The position numbers were made by a program, and so were the translations under genes. From the NCBI RefSeq assembly GCF_050003625.1, contig NC_134398.1, positions 110,316,171 to 110,380,170 of the forward strand: a stretch of DNA of 64,000 nucleotides, in the 5' to 3' direction. Within the stretch, counting starts at the first letter, position 1. Each line of letters starts with the position of its first letter. The stretch is from Haematobia irritans (taxonomy: Eukaryota; Arthropoda; Insecta; Diptera; Muscidae). Shown piece after piece: positions 33,759 through 44,405 of the stretch. The notes under the pieces were generated by a model. The model was not told the origin of the DNA. It searched no databases and was given only the letters and a program-made list of their open reading frames with translations.

Positions 33759-36376
33759 GATTCTATACTCATCTGCATGACTCCAATTGATTGGTGAATG
33801 CTATTTCTAAGGGAACTGTTTATGTCACTTAGGTAAGAATCCCATTCCCTCTGGTCTTTACGAATATATGATCTCAACGCTTCGTTTACACACCGATTAA
33901 CTCGTTCACTGGCATTTGCTTGCGGAGCATGAATGGCCGTAAAAATGTGATTTATTCCATATTTTGCTGTGAATTCCTGGAAATATCTACATTTAAATTG
34001 ACTTCCATTATCCGAAATTATTATCTCTGGAACCCCAAAACAATTAAATATATCTTCCTTTAAATATCTTATAATATCCTTCGAACTAAACTTTCGCAGA
34101 GGTTTCAAGAATGAAAATTTCGAAAAATGGTCCAAGACTATGCAGATTCCTATATTTCCCTTTTTACTTCGTGGAAATGGCCCTATTAAATCGATATAGA
34201 GTCTCTGAAACGGACGCTCCGATTCAGCTCTATTTCCCATTAAAGGCCGTAGGCTTTCATTTGGCACCTTAGATGTTTTGCAGTAATCGCAACTAATTAT
34301 ATACCTTTTGACATCCACTGCCATTCCTGGCCAATAATAGTATCTTCTAATTTTATTCAAGGTTTTTGCTATACCAGAATGAGCCGAGTTAGGGGGATTA
34401 TGACAGGAGTATATCAATTCTTGCCTCAGTTCCAGCGGAACTAGCAATTTCCATTGAGACATTTCATCGAAACTATACCGGTAATATATGAACTTGTCCA
34501 CTACTTTATAATCTGGAATATTGGCCTTAGAAATTTTCTCGCCTAGGTTCTTATAGTCTTTGGAATCAAAGTATTCTGAATCCAAATTTATGGTTGGAAA
34601 ACCATCTTCGCTCACTGCTGCGATGTCCTCATATTCAAAATTTCTTGATAGTGCATCCGGCACGAGATTATCTTTTCCACGTCTGTGTTCGATATTGAAA
34701 TTATGTCCTTGGAGTTTAAGTGCCCATCGAGCTAATCGACCGCTCAAATCTTTCTGTTGCATTAACCACTTGAGACTGGCGTGGTCCGTTACAACCGTGA
34801 ATTCATGCCCATCGATATAAATTCTAAACTTCTTAATTGCTAGTACTACTGCCAGACATTCCAATTCCGTCACAGTATAGTTACGCTGTGCTCGGTTTAA
34901 TTTCTTTGACATATACGCGATTGGTCTCTCTATGCCTTCTTCATCTTCCTGGGCAAGTACCGCACCTACTCCTACTTTGCTAGCATCGCATTGCACTATA
35001 AACTTCTTGTTGTAATTCGGATGAATGAGAACTGGAGCCGACGAAAGCTTCTGTTTTAGTATCTCGAATGCCTCTTGGGCTTCCTCAGTCCATTTGAACG
35101 ATTTCTTTTTCGACTGTAATTCCGTTAAGGGGAAGGTTATCGTAGCGAAATCTGACACGAACCGGCGATACCACCCCGCCATCCCTAAAAACTGACGTAG
35201 TTGTCGAATATTTTTAGGGGTTGGATAGTCAGTTATGGCTTTGACCTTTTCGGTATCGGCTTTTATTGATCCATTACCCACTATGTATCCCAAATAATTT
35301 ACTTCTCTCAAACCAAAGTGGCTCTTTTTGACATTAATTGTTAAATTTGCTTCTCTCAATAATTTTGCCACCTCCAACAAATGCGAGATGTGCTCCTCAA
35401 ACGATTTAGACACTATCAGTAGATCGTCTAAGTAGACGAACACATGCCCTTTTAACTTATATGGTATTACTTTGTCCATCAACCTACATAAAGTTTGAGG
35501 AGCATTACAAAGCCCGAAGGGCATTCGACAAAATTGATACAATGGACGGTTGGGAACCGAAAAGGCTGTTTTGGGTCTAGACTCCTTTGATAAACACACC
35601 TGCCAGAAGGCGTCTTTTAAATCAATTTTTGAAATGATGTACACTGGCGGTAGTCTTGATAACAGACCCTCAATATTTGGCATTGGATACGCGTCCTTTA
35701 CGGTAACTTCATTAAGTCTCCTGGAATCAAGGCAAAATCTAACTTTTCCGGGTTTAATTAGTAATACTCCGGGTGAAGACCAGGAAGAATGACCGGCTTC
35801 TTCTATCACCCCTAACGACAGCATTCTGTCAATCTCTTGGCTTAAGATAGCCTCTCGAGCAGGTGATATTGGGTAGCATTTTTGTTTAACCGGCTTCGCA
35901 TCTCCCGTGTCTATAACATGTTCTACTAGCGAAGTCTTACCTAATCCCTGTTTTTCTGAGGATGGAAATACAGCAATGGTTGCATCCAGTTGCTGTCGTT
36001 GAAAGGGCGTAAACTCTATACAGTCCTTTTCTAAATGTTTCTCCTCTAGCTCCGAAACATGGTTTACAATTGAAATATTAAAAGCTTTCCAGAAGTCTAT
36101 TCCACAAATTACTTCCTGTCTTAAGTCAGGTATTACTAAAACTTTTAGAGTCTTGGTGTTTTTCCCATAAGACAGTTCTGTTTTCAGAGAGCCCTCTACC
36201 CTCTGTTTCTGCCCATCAGCCGTCTGAACATTACCTCTAAATTTATTTAAACCGGAAAGTTTCTTTGAAAGAATTTCTCTGGCTAAAGCACCTCCAAAAC
36301 ATGTTATCGTAGCCCCACTATCTAACAGAGATAAATAGGTGTTCCCAAAAACAGTTACATTACGGACGGGTATCAA
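33755..36376 (-). CDS. pol: Pol polyprotein: protease, reverse transcriptase, RNase H, integrase core
   Basis: The 873 residues encode a retrotransposon polymerase. The aspartic protease has DSGA at 19-22. Reverse transcriptase spans about 165-360, with LDLKD-type IDLKDAF near 251-257 and YLDD at 315-318. RNase H spans about 455-580, with D464, E505, D531 and D574. The integrase zinc finger has H659, H666, C696 and C699; the catalytic triad is D729, D789 and E824, with D-35-E spacing. The first codon here is TTG; the frame opens after a TAG at 36389-36391, so translation must enter from upstream, not from an own ATG. Pol is in the same frame as gag but separated by stops. It ends early in the integrase C-terminal region. 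The catalytic cores look intact; the C-terminal break probably disables integration. Confidence 0.9.
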   Translation of the reverse strand: MIPVRNVTVFGNTYLSLLDSGATITCFGGALAREILSKKLSGLNKFRGNVQTADGQKQRVEGSLKTELSYGKNTKTLKVLVIPDLRQEVICGIDFWKAFNISIVNHVSELEEKHLEKDCIEFTPFQRQQLDATIAVFPSSEKQGLGKTSLVEHVIDTGDAKPVKQKCYPISPAREAILSQEIDRMLSLGVIEEAGHSSWSSPGVLLIKPGKVRFCLDSRRLNEVTVKDAYPMPNIEGLLSRLPPVYIISKIDLKDAFWQVCLSKESRPKTAFSVPNRPLYQFCRMPFGLCNAPQTLCRLMDKVIPYKLKGHVFVYLDDLLIVSKSFEEHISHLLEVAKLLREANLTINVKKSHFGLREVNYLGYIVGNGSIKADTEKVKAITDYPTPKNIRQLRQFLGMAGWYRRFVSDFATITFPLTELQSKKKSFKWTEEAQEAFEILKQKLSSAPVLIHPNYNKKFIVQCDASKVGVGAVLAQEDEEGIERPIAYMSKKLNRAQRNYTVTELECLAVVLAIKKFRIYIDGHEFTVVTDHASLKWLMQQKDLSGRLARWALKLQGHNFNIEHRRGKDNLVPDALSRNFEYEDIAAVSEDGFPTINLDSEYFDSKDYKNLGEKISKANIPDYKVVDKFIYYRYSFDEMSQWKLLVPLELRQELIYSCHNPPNSAHSGIAKTLNKIRRYYYWPGMAVDVKRYIISCDYCKTSKVPNESLRPLMGNRAESERPFQRLYIDLIGPFPRSKKGNIGICIVLDHFSKFSFLKPLRKFSSKDIIRYLKEDIFNCFGVPEIIISDNGSQFKCRYFQEFTAKYGINHIFTAIHAPQANASERVNRCVNEALRSYIRKDQREWDSYLSDINSSLRNSIHQSIGVMQMSIES

Positions 36377-36602
36377 AGTCTCTAGTAACTATGGACGAAA
36401 TATTGTGTTTTCTAAGATCTTTGCGTTCGTTCCAATATTTACGCTGTCTGATTGCTGATCTAGTTTTTCGTTTCGGTAGTGGTACACTAATTCGGCCCTT
36501 CTGTTGGTTTAGACGTATTCGGTTATGAATTAAATACAAATCAGGTTGAGAAATTGCCGGGTTATTTGATACATTATTCGGTTTGTTACTCTCTACTTCC
36601 AA
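36360..36602 (-). CDS. Gag-Pol linker frame upstream of protease
   Basis: The 80-codon frame bridges the end of gag (10-bp overlap) and the start of pol (17-bp overlap). It starts on TTG and has no ATG at its edge, so it is read only by frame change: -1 out of gag, then a compensating shift into pol. Its end (residues VTRDFDTRP) directly precedes the start of the protease, which suggests it is the true N-terminal extension of Pol. The peptide is basic (KRKTRSAIRQRK). Either one shift is programmed, or one or both are mutations. I see no classic slippery heptamer. Confidence 0.6.
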   Translation of the reverse strand: MEVESNKPNNVSNNPAISQPDLYLIHNRIRLNQQKGRISVPLPKRKTRSAIRQRKYWNERKDLRKHNISSIVTRDFDTRP

Positions 36603-37867
36603 AGTATTTTGTTCGGATGTACATCTTGTTCTTGACGTACATCCCTTTTGGAGTTTAAAGACTTAGTCTTTTCTATACAGTGGGGACAATTGGGTCTGAA
36701 AGTATCAGCCCTTCCACACCCGTAACAGAAAATCCTGCGAGGAGCCAAGCAATCTTGATACATATGGCCCATGGCCTCGCAATTCCAACATTTCCTCTCC
36801 ACTTTAGATATTGCTTCTACATCTTCATCTTCTTCCACCTCATCTACACCAATTTCTGCTAATTGTCTTCGAGGACCGAAATTCGCTCTCTGTGGCCAGT
36901 GTTTTAATTCCTCATTAAATTTTTCATGCTTCCGAACCTCGGAACGTAACACTGAAATATTGGGTATATTAACATGGAGCAGTTCATATCTGAGCTCAGT
37001 CCTCAAATTCCGAATTACAATTTCGACAAACTCTTGTTCACTTAAACTCGTTTGCAGTTTGTCACTCATGCTTGTCATGACCTCCAAAAATTCCTCGAAG
37101 TTCTCATTTATCTTTTGTCGTCGTCTTCTCATATCCTCTTTGATATCCGAATCCGAAACATTATCCCTAAATTGTCTTTTTAAGGCCTCACATAATTCTA
37201 ACCAGTCAAATCTACCATTTGTCTGACGGTGAAAGCGCCAAAACCATTGTTTTGCCTTGCCATCAAATAATATATGCGCATGCTGACATAACAGATTGAA
37301 ATTACCATTCAAGTGTAGCGTTGTCAATGTCCTAGTCCTATAAATGAAGTCGTCGACTGGGACATCGCCAGATATTCCTCTGAATGTGATGTGCCAATTA
37401 TTAATTAAGGTTGTAACTTTTTCATTAGGGACCGTACTTACGTCCAGTGAATTGGTCATAGGAGGTGTCCGATGATTTGTTTCATTGGACTCGATACGAC
37501 GGTGTGCATCTACTGCTTCACGTCCCAAAGTCAGGTTAGACATGACATGCCGTAGTTCGCTGTTAACCAAGCTTGAGATTTCCCTACGGAAATTGTCCAA
37601 AGTTCTCTCTATAACTCTCGTGACATGTTCGCTATCTGACTGACTTTCTACAGCAATTTCTTGAAGACCCGAGTTGTTATTCCCTGACCCTTCATCCTCA
37701 TTATCTCTAATGTTCATATTAGCCCTTTCCCGTTGAAGACGAGATTGTAAACGTGTCGTTACCCTATTTTCTACGTCTAAATTTGGTAATTGGTTTTCTT
37801 GGTCAATATCTACTACACTATTTCGAAGGACAGAGTTCCCTGTTAGAGGACTACGAAACAAATTCAT
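36593..37867 (-). CDS. gag: Gag nucleocapsid polyprotein
   Basis: The 424-residue Gag starts at a true ATG (37865-37867). An N-terminal acidic and glutamine/asparagine-rich region is followed by a capsid-like helical region (about 145-320) with the retrotransposon-Gag signature around AKQWFWRF (205-212). The C-terminal zinc knuckle is CX2CX4HX4C (C360, C363, H368, C373). A second cysteine group (C381, C384, C394) lacks the histidine and is a degenerate or alternative knuckle. It packages the element RNA and forms the particle. It ends in TAG at 36593-36595; the next frame overlaps it by 10 bp. No break is visible. Confidence 0.88.
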   Translation of the reverse strand: MNLFRSPLTGNSVLRNSVVDIDQENQLPNLDVENRVTTRLQSRLQRERANMNIRDNEDEGSGNNNSGLQEIAVESQSDSEHVTRVIERTLDNFRREISSLVNSELRHVMSNLTLGREAVDAHRRIESNETNHRTPPMTNSLDVSTVPNEKVTTLINNWHITFRGISGDVPVDDFIYRTRTLTTLHLNGNFNLLCQHAHILFDGKAKQWFWRFHRQTNGRFDWLELCEALKRQFRDNVSDSDIKEDMRRRRQKINENFEEFLEVMTSMSDKLQTSLSEQEFVEIVIRNLRTELRYELLHVNIPNISVLRSEVRKHEKFNEELKHWPQRANFGPRRQLAEIGVDEVEEDEDVEAISKVERKCWNCEAMGHMYQDCLAPRRIFCYGCGRADTFRPNCPHCIEKTKSLNSKRDVRQEQDVHPNKILWK

Positions 37868-38395
37868 ATTGGCAATAATATCAAAAAAAAATTATATATA
37901 TATATAGGCTTAAAAAAAATTCGATAAAAAAATGCTTAAGCCACAATCAAAACTGGTTTTATCCTCAAAGACTCTATACAATAAGAATTCCCTATTTTGA
38001 CTACTCCAAAAGGTTTACTATAGGTCCATCGTCTGCAATGATATGAGTCAAACTCCCATTCTCTCAGATTCTTTTGTAACGTTTACGCAAGGGTGTACTC
38101 CAACACATTCGCAACAATCGAACTACAAAATCCACTTGCATGAAGCTTACCGTTTTAATAGATGTCCTTTTTATGCGTGGTAACGACTCCCAATAATGAA
38201 AGTTCTTTTAATCCCGACATAAATCACAGACCTCTACGTTAAGCACTGTGTATTAAACTGGTTATTAGTGACAACTACGACGTCACTCAATAAAGTCCAA
38301 AATTCAAATGCGCAATGCTTTGCTTGGGGCAATTATTCTCTACAATTCTATAAGTCCTTAGACAAGGTATTTACTTTAGCGGTTTTGAGAATAAA
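37868..38395 (-). other. 5' leader of the LTR retrotransposon
   Basis: About 530 bp lie between the primer-binding site and the gag ATG. No open frame of note is on the coding strand. A TA repeat sits just upstream of gag near 37890-37905. The leader presumably holds the packaging signal, but I see no specific motif. Confidence 0.6.
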
Positions 38396-38413
38396 GCCCC
38401 ACGTTGGGCGCCA
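38396..38413 (-). promoter_or_regulatory. Primer-binding site, tRNA-Lys type
   Basis: On the element strand the 18 bases starting TGGCGCCCAACG are the complement of the tRNA-Lys(CUU) 3' end, including CCA, as I recall that tRNA. They lie 7 bp inside the 5' LTR edge. This fixes the element as minus-strand and the right LTR as the 5' LTR. Confidence 0.85.
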
Positions 38414-38420
38414 AAAATTA

Positions 38421-39701
38421 TGTAATGAACCAGCCATCTTAGAAGTTCCGGCCTTGCTCAGGGATAGTGGAGGGGTCTTTTGATGGCCAATTACATAACT
38501 TTAAAAGAAGAATAGTAGGAGAAAGGAAATTAAAGGAAATTATGAGATCTGAGCGTAAGCGACAAGGAGGACTAGCGAAACATTCGCACGGTTTAAGGAC
38601 CCATAGTGCAACACTTAAGTTTCGTCAAAATATTGTATTAATTTAGCAATTCATAATAAATTGGATTTATTTACAATAAAATTAAATATGGATGTACAGG
38701 GTAGGTAATATGGGGTGGTAGTTATATTGTTAGAATGACAAAGATTAACAGATTGATAATAAGTAAAAGTAGCTAATTGTAATAGTGTCGTAATGAAAGG
38801 TAAGTATTTAAAAGTGTGCAGGGGAAATTTAGTCAAAATAGGAACATAGCAACTTACTTTGGTTCTTCTCCAATATGAAGCGATCGCTGCATCTGGGGTC
38901 TGTTCCAACAAAATTTCAATAAGTAGTTAGGTAGGTGTGAGTAAAAACTTAATTCTAAGGGTGAAGAAAATATTAATTATTGTATGCAGGTATAGGAATA
39001 TTTGTACAGGACCAAATTTCGATTGTGGAATATAGCTTCATAATATATCGCCCTAGGTCCAAGTCCGCCGTTAATATAACCAGAGCTCCGAAATTTATCT
39101 TTGAAGTTTCATTTGCCTACGAAAGGAAAATTGCACCATCCTCTGGTCGTGGCAATAATTTTGTGGGTAGCTCCTTGGACGATAAGTGGGGGAATTCTGT
39201 CCTGGTATATAGGGTCAAAAGATTTTTATGATGCCTTGGGAACGCTCTTGAAATCCCTCAAACAATGGCCTTGTATACGATATCGGCTACAAACGGACTG
39301 AGTTTATTCCACCCATATATTCACACATTCCAGTCAATTCGGCGAAATGGGGGAATTCTATCCTGGTATATATGTTAAGGTCAAAAGATTTTATTGACGC
39401 CTTAGGAATGTCTTGTAAAATTGCCGTGTATATAATATCGGCTACAGCCGGACTGATTGTATTCCAACAATATATTCACGCCTTCCAATCAATTCGGCGA
39501 TTCAAATTCTTCCTTTTACAATCTCTTTTTCAATTTTTTTTTTTTTTTTCAATTTTTTATTCAATTTTTATTCAATTCAATTCCTTCTCTTTTTTTCTTC
39601 AATCGAAAACTCTCTCCCCGCCTACTTCTCTTTTTTCTTTCTTTTTTTTTCAGGTAATTATTTCTTTCGGAAAAGCAAGTATATCCTACCAGCCCTCCAC
39701 A
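38421..39701 (-). repeat. 5' LTR (right, 1281 bp)
   Basis: On the element strand it begins TGTGGAGGGCTGG and ends GTTCATTACA. It should contain the promoter, but I do not see a convincing TATA box with an initiator. Near-identity to the left LTR marks a recent insertion. The long T runs on the plus strand differ in length between the two LTRs. Confidence 0.9.
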
Positions 39702-41995
39702 GTATGTAACGCCAAGAAGGAAAAGTCTGAGACCCATCGTTTAGTATACCGATCGTCTTAGAATTAAATTCTGAGTCGATTTAGCGATGTCCGTCTGTCT
39801 GTTGATGTATTTTGGTGTGCAAAGTACAGCTCGCACTTTTAGTCCGATTGTCCTAAAATTTGGTATGGGGTCCTGTTTCGGCTCAAAGACGATCCCTATT
39901 GATTTTGGAAAAAATCGGTTCAGATTTAGATATAGCTGCCATATATATTTTTCACCGATCTGGTCATAATTGGCGTGTATATCAACCGATCTTCCTCAAA
40001 TTCCGTACATCCCAATATTTTATGAGTCTCGAAAAACTTGCAAAATATCATCCAAATCGGTTCAGATTTAGATATAGCTCCCACATATAGCTTTCGCCCG
40101 ATTTACACTCCTTTGTCCACAGAGGCCAATTTTTTGCTCCGATTTAGTTGAAATTTTGCACAGGGAGTAGAATTAGCATTATAGCTATGCGTGTCAAATT
40201 TGGTTAGATTTAGACATAGCTCCCATATATAGCTTTCGCCCGATTTACACTCATATGACCACAGAGGCCAATTTTTAACTCCGATTTAGTTGAAATTTTG
40301 CACAGGGAGTAGAATTTGCATTGTTGCTATGCGTGCCAAATTTGGTTGAAATCGGTTCAGATTTAGATATAGCTCCCATATATATGTTTTTCTGATTTCG
40401 ACAAAAATGGTCAAAATACCAACATTTTCCTTGTAAAATCGCCACTGCTCACTCGAAAAGTTGTAAAAATGACTCTAATTTTCCTAAACTTCTAATACAT
40501 ATATATCGAGCGATAAATCATAAATAAACTTTTGCGAAGTTTCCTCAAAATTGCTTCAGATTTAAATGTTTCGCATATTTATACCCTTCACCACTACTGT
40601 GGTACAGGGTATAATAAGTTTGTGCATTTGTATGTAACGCCAAGAAGGAAAAGTCTGAGACCCATCGTTTAGTATACCGATCGTCTTAGAATTAAATTCT
40701 GAGTCGATTTAGCGATGTCCGTCTGTCTGTCTGTCTGTCTGTCTGTTGATGTATTTTGGTGTGCAAAGTACAGCTCGCACTTTTAGTCCGATTGTCCTAA
40801 AATTTGGTATGGGGTCCTGTTTCGGCTCAAAGACGATCCCTATTGATTTGGAAAAAAATCGGTTCAGATTTAGATATAGCTGCCATATATATTTTTCACC
40901 GATCTGGTCATAATTGGCGTGTATATCAACCGATCTTCCTCAAATTCCGTACATCCCAATATTTTATGAGTCTCGAAAAACTTGCAAAATATCATCCAAA
41001 TCGGTTCAGATTTAGATATAGCTCCCACATATAGCTTTCGCCCGATTTACACTCCTTTGTCCACAGAGGCCAATTTTCTGCTCCGATTTAGTTGAAATTT
41101 TGCACAGGGAGTAGAATTAACATTATAGCTATGCGTGTCAAATTTGGTTAAAATCGGTTCAGATTTAGATATAGCTCCCATATATAGCTTTCGCCCGATT
41201 TACACTCATTTGCCCACAGAGGCCAATTTTTTGCTCCGATTTAGTTGAAATTTTGCACAGGGAGTAGAATTAGCATTGTAGCTATGCGTGTCAAATTTGG
41301 TTGAAATCGGTTCAGATTTAGATATAGCTCCCATATATAGCTTTCGCCCGATTTACACTCAAATGACCACAGAGGCCAATTTTTTGCTCCGATTTAGTTG
41401 AAATTTTGCACAGGGGGTATAATTAGCATTGTAGCTATGCGTGTCAAATTTGGTTGAAATCGGTTCAGATTTAGATATAGCTCCCATATATAGCTTTCGC
41501 CCGATTTACACTCAAATGACCACAGAGGCCAATTTTTTGCTCCGATTTAGTTGAAATTTTGCACAGGGAGTATAATTAGCATTGTAGCTATGCGTGCCAA
41601 ATTTGGTTGAAATCGGTTCAGATTTAGATATAGCTCCCATATATAGCTTTCGCCTGATTTACACTCATATGACCACAGAGGCCAATTTTGTTCTCCGATT
41701 TAGTTGAAATTTTGCACAGGGAGTAGAATTAGCATTGTAGCTATGCGTGCCAAATTTGGTTGTAATCGGTTCAGATTTAGATATAGCTCCCATATATATG
41801 TTTTTCTGATTTCGACAAAAATGGTCAAAATACCAACATTTTCCTTGTAAAATCGCCACTGCTTAGTGGAAAAGTTGTAAAAATGACTCTAATTTTCCTA
41901 AACTTCTAATACATATATATCGAGCGATAAATCATAAATAAACTTTTGCGAAGTTTTCTTAAAATTGCTCCAGATTTAAATGTTTCCCATATTTT

Positions 41996-43278
41996 TATAC
42001 CCTTCACCACTACTGTGGTACAGGGTATAATAAGTTTGTGCATTTGTATGTAACGCCAAGAAGGAAAAGTCTGAGACCCATCGTTTAGTATACCGATCGT
42101 CTTAGAATTAAATTCTGAGTCGATTTAGCGATATCCGTCTGCTTGTCTGTCTGTCTGTCTGTCCGTCTGTCTGTCTGTTGATGTATTTTTGTGTGCAAAG
42201 TACAGCTCGCAGTTTTAGTCCGATTGTCTTAAAATTTGGTATAGGGTCCTGTTTCGGCTCAAAGACGATCCCTATTGATTTTGGAAAAAATCTGTTCAGA
42301 TTTAGATATTTAGATATGCCATATATATTTTTCACCGATCTGGTCATAATTGGCGTGTATATCAACCGATCTTCCTCAAATTCCGTACATCCGAATATTT
42401 TATGAGTCTCGAAAAACTTGCAAAATATCAGCCAAATCGGTTCAGATTTAGATATAGCTCCCATATATAGCTTTCGCCCGATTTACACTCATTTGCCCAC
42501 AGAGGCCAATTTTTTGCTCCGATTTAGTTGAAATTTTGCACAGGGAGTAGAATTAGCATTGTAGCCATGCGTGTCAAATTTGGTTGAAATCGGTTCAGAT
42601 TTAGATATAGCTCCCATATATAGCTTTCGCCCGATTTACACTCAAATGACCACAGAGGCCAATTTTTTGCTCCGATTTAGTTGAAATTTTGCACAGGGGG
42701 TAGAATTAGCATTGTAGCTATGCGTGCCAAATTTGGTTGAAATCGGTTCAGATTTAGATATAGCTCCCATATATAGCTTTCGCCCGATTTACACTCAAAT
42801 GACCACAGAGGCCAATTTTTTGCTCCGATTTAGTTGAAATTTTGCACAGGGAGTATAATTAGCATTGTAGCTATGCGTGCCAAATTTGGTTGAAATCGGT
42901 TCAGATTTAGATATTGCTCCCATATATAGCTTTCGCCTGATTTACACTCATATGACCGCAGAGGCCAATTTTGTTCTCCGATTTAGTTGAAATTTTGCAC
43001 AGGGAGTAGAATTAGCATTGTAGATATGCGTGCCAAATTTGGTTGTAATCGGTTCAGATTTAGATATAGCTCCCATATATATGTTTTTCTGATTTCGACA
43101 AAAATGGTCAAAATACCAACATTTTCCTTGTAAAATCGCCACTGCTTAGTGGAAAAGTTGTAAAAGTGACTCTAATTTTCCTAAACTTCTAATACATATA
43201 TATCGAGCGATAAATCATAAATAAACTTTTGCGAAGTTTTCTTAAAATTGCTCCAGATTTAAATGTTTCCCATATTTT
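41996..43278. repeat. 1283-bp duplicated unit, copy 1
   Basis: It shares private variants with the next unit: ATATCCGTCTGCTTGTCTG at the start of the microsatellite and GTAGCCATGCGTG in the first 153-bp monomer. It has about four 153-bp monomers. The preceding unit ends with the same TTTTGTTCTCCG and GGTTGTAATCGG variants, placing that tail in the same duplication family. Confidence 0.8.
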
Positions 43279-44405
43279 TATACCCTTCGCCACTACTGTG
43301 GTACAGGGTATAATAAGTTTGTGCATTTGTATGTAACGCCAAGAAGGAAAAGTCTGAGACCCATCGTTTAGTATACCGATCGTCTTAGAATTAAATTCTG
43401 AGTCGATTTAGCGATATCCGTCTGCTTGTCTGTCTGTCTGTCTGTCCGTCTGTCTGTCTGTTGATGTATTTTTGTGTGCAAAGTACAGCTCGCAGTTTTA
43501 GCTTGATTGTCTTAAAATTTGGTATAGGGTCCTGATTCGGCTCAAAGACGATCCCTATTGATTTTGGAAAAAAATCTGTTCAGATTTAGATATTGCTGCC
43601 ATATATATTTTTCACCGATCTGGTCATAATTGGCGTGTATATCAACCGATCTTCCTCAAATTCCGTACATCCGAATATTTTATGAGTCTCGAAAAACTTG
43701 CAAAATATCAGCCAAATCGGTTCAGATTTAGATATAGCTCCCATATATAGCTTTCGCCCGATTTACACTCATTTGCCCACAGAGGCCAATTTTTTGCTCC
43801 GATTTAGTTGAAATTTTGCATAGGGAGTAGAATTAGCATTGTAGCCATGCGTGTCAAATTTGGTTGAAATCGGTTCAGATTTAGATATAGCTCCCATATA
43901 TAGCTTTCGCCCGATTTACACTCAAATGACCACAGAGGCCAATTTTTTGCTCCGATTTAGTTGAAATTTTGCACAGGGGGTAGAATTAGCATTGTAGCTA
44001 TGCGTGCCAAATTTGGTTGAAATCGGTTCAGATTTAGATATAGCTCCCATATATAGCTTTCGCCCGATTTACACTCAAATGACCACAGAGGCCAATTTTT
44101 TGCTCCGATTTAGTTGAAATTTTGCACAGGGAGTATAATTAGCATTGTAGCTATGCGTGCCAAATTTGGTTGAAATCGGTTCAGATTTAGATATAGCTCC
44201 CATATATATGTTTTTCTGATTTCGACAAAAATGGTCAAAATACCAACATTTTCCTTGTAAAATCGCCACTGCTTAGTGGAAAAGTTGTAAAAATGACTCT
44301 AATTTTCCTAAACTTATAATACATATATATCGAGCGATAAATCATAAATAAACTTTTGCGAAGTTTTCTTAAAATTGCTCCAGATTTAAATGTTTCCCAT
44401 ATTTT
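43279..44405. repeat. Sister unit of the 1283-bp duplication (one monomer fewer)
   Basis: It begins like its left neighbour (GTCTGCTTGTCTG; GTAGCCATGCG) but is 1127 bp, one 153-bp monomer and a few bases shorter. It has private changes such as TTTTAGCTTGATTG near 43500. Confidence 0.78.

Larger units (their letters stand above)
32080..39701 (-). mobile_element. Ty3/gypsy-type LTR retrotransposon, Osvaldo-like
   Basis: The 7622-bp insertion is flanked by GTAT at 32076-32079 and 39702-39705. Removing it restores the satellite words CATTTGTATGTAACGCC. Two LTRs of about 1280 bp begin TGTAATG and end CCACA on the plus strand. The coding order on the minus strand is gag, protease, RT, RNase H, integrase, so it is of Ty3/gypsy order. 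No env-like frame is present. Long LTRs, the tRNA-Lys-type primer site and the style of Gag and RT suggest the Osvaldo/Ulysses group of fly elements; that is from memory and less certain than the superfamily. The two LTRs differ at only about three places, so the insertion is young. Frame breaks suggest it is not autonomous. Confidence 0.92.

Noticed and set aside
33360..33760. A possible env gene downstream of pol
   Set aside because: Only about 340 bp of integrase remainder and an A-rich tract lie between pol and the 3' LTR.
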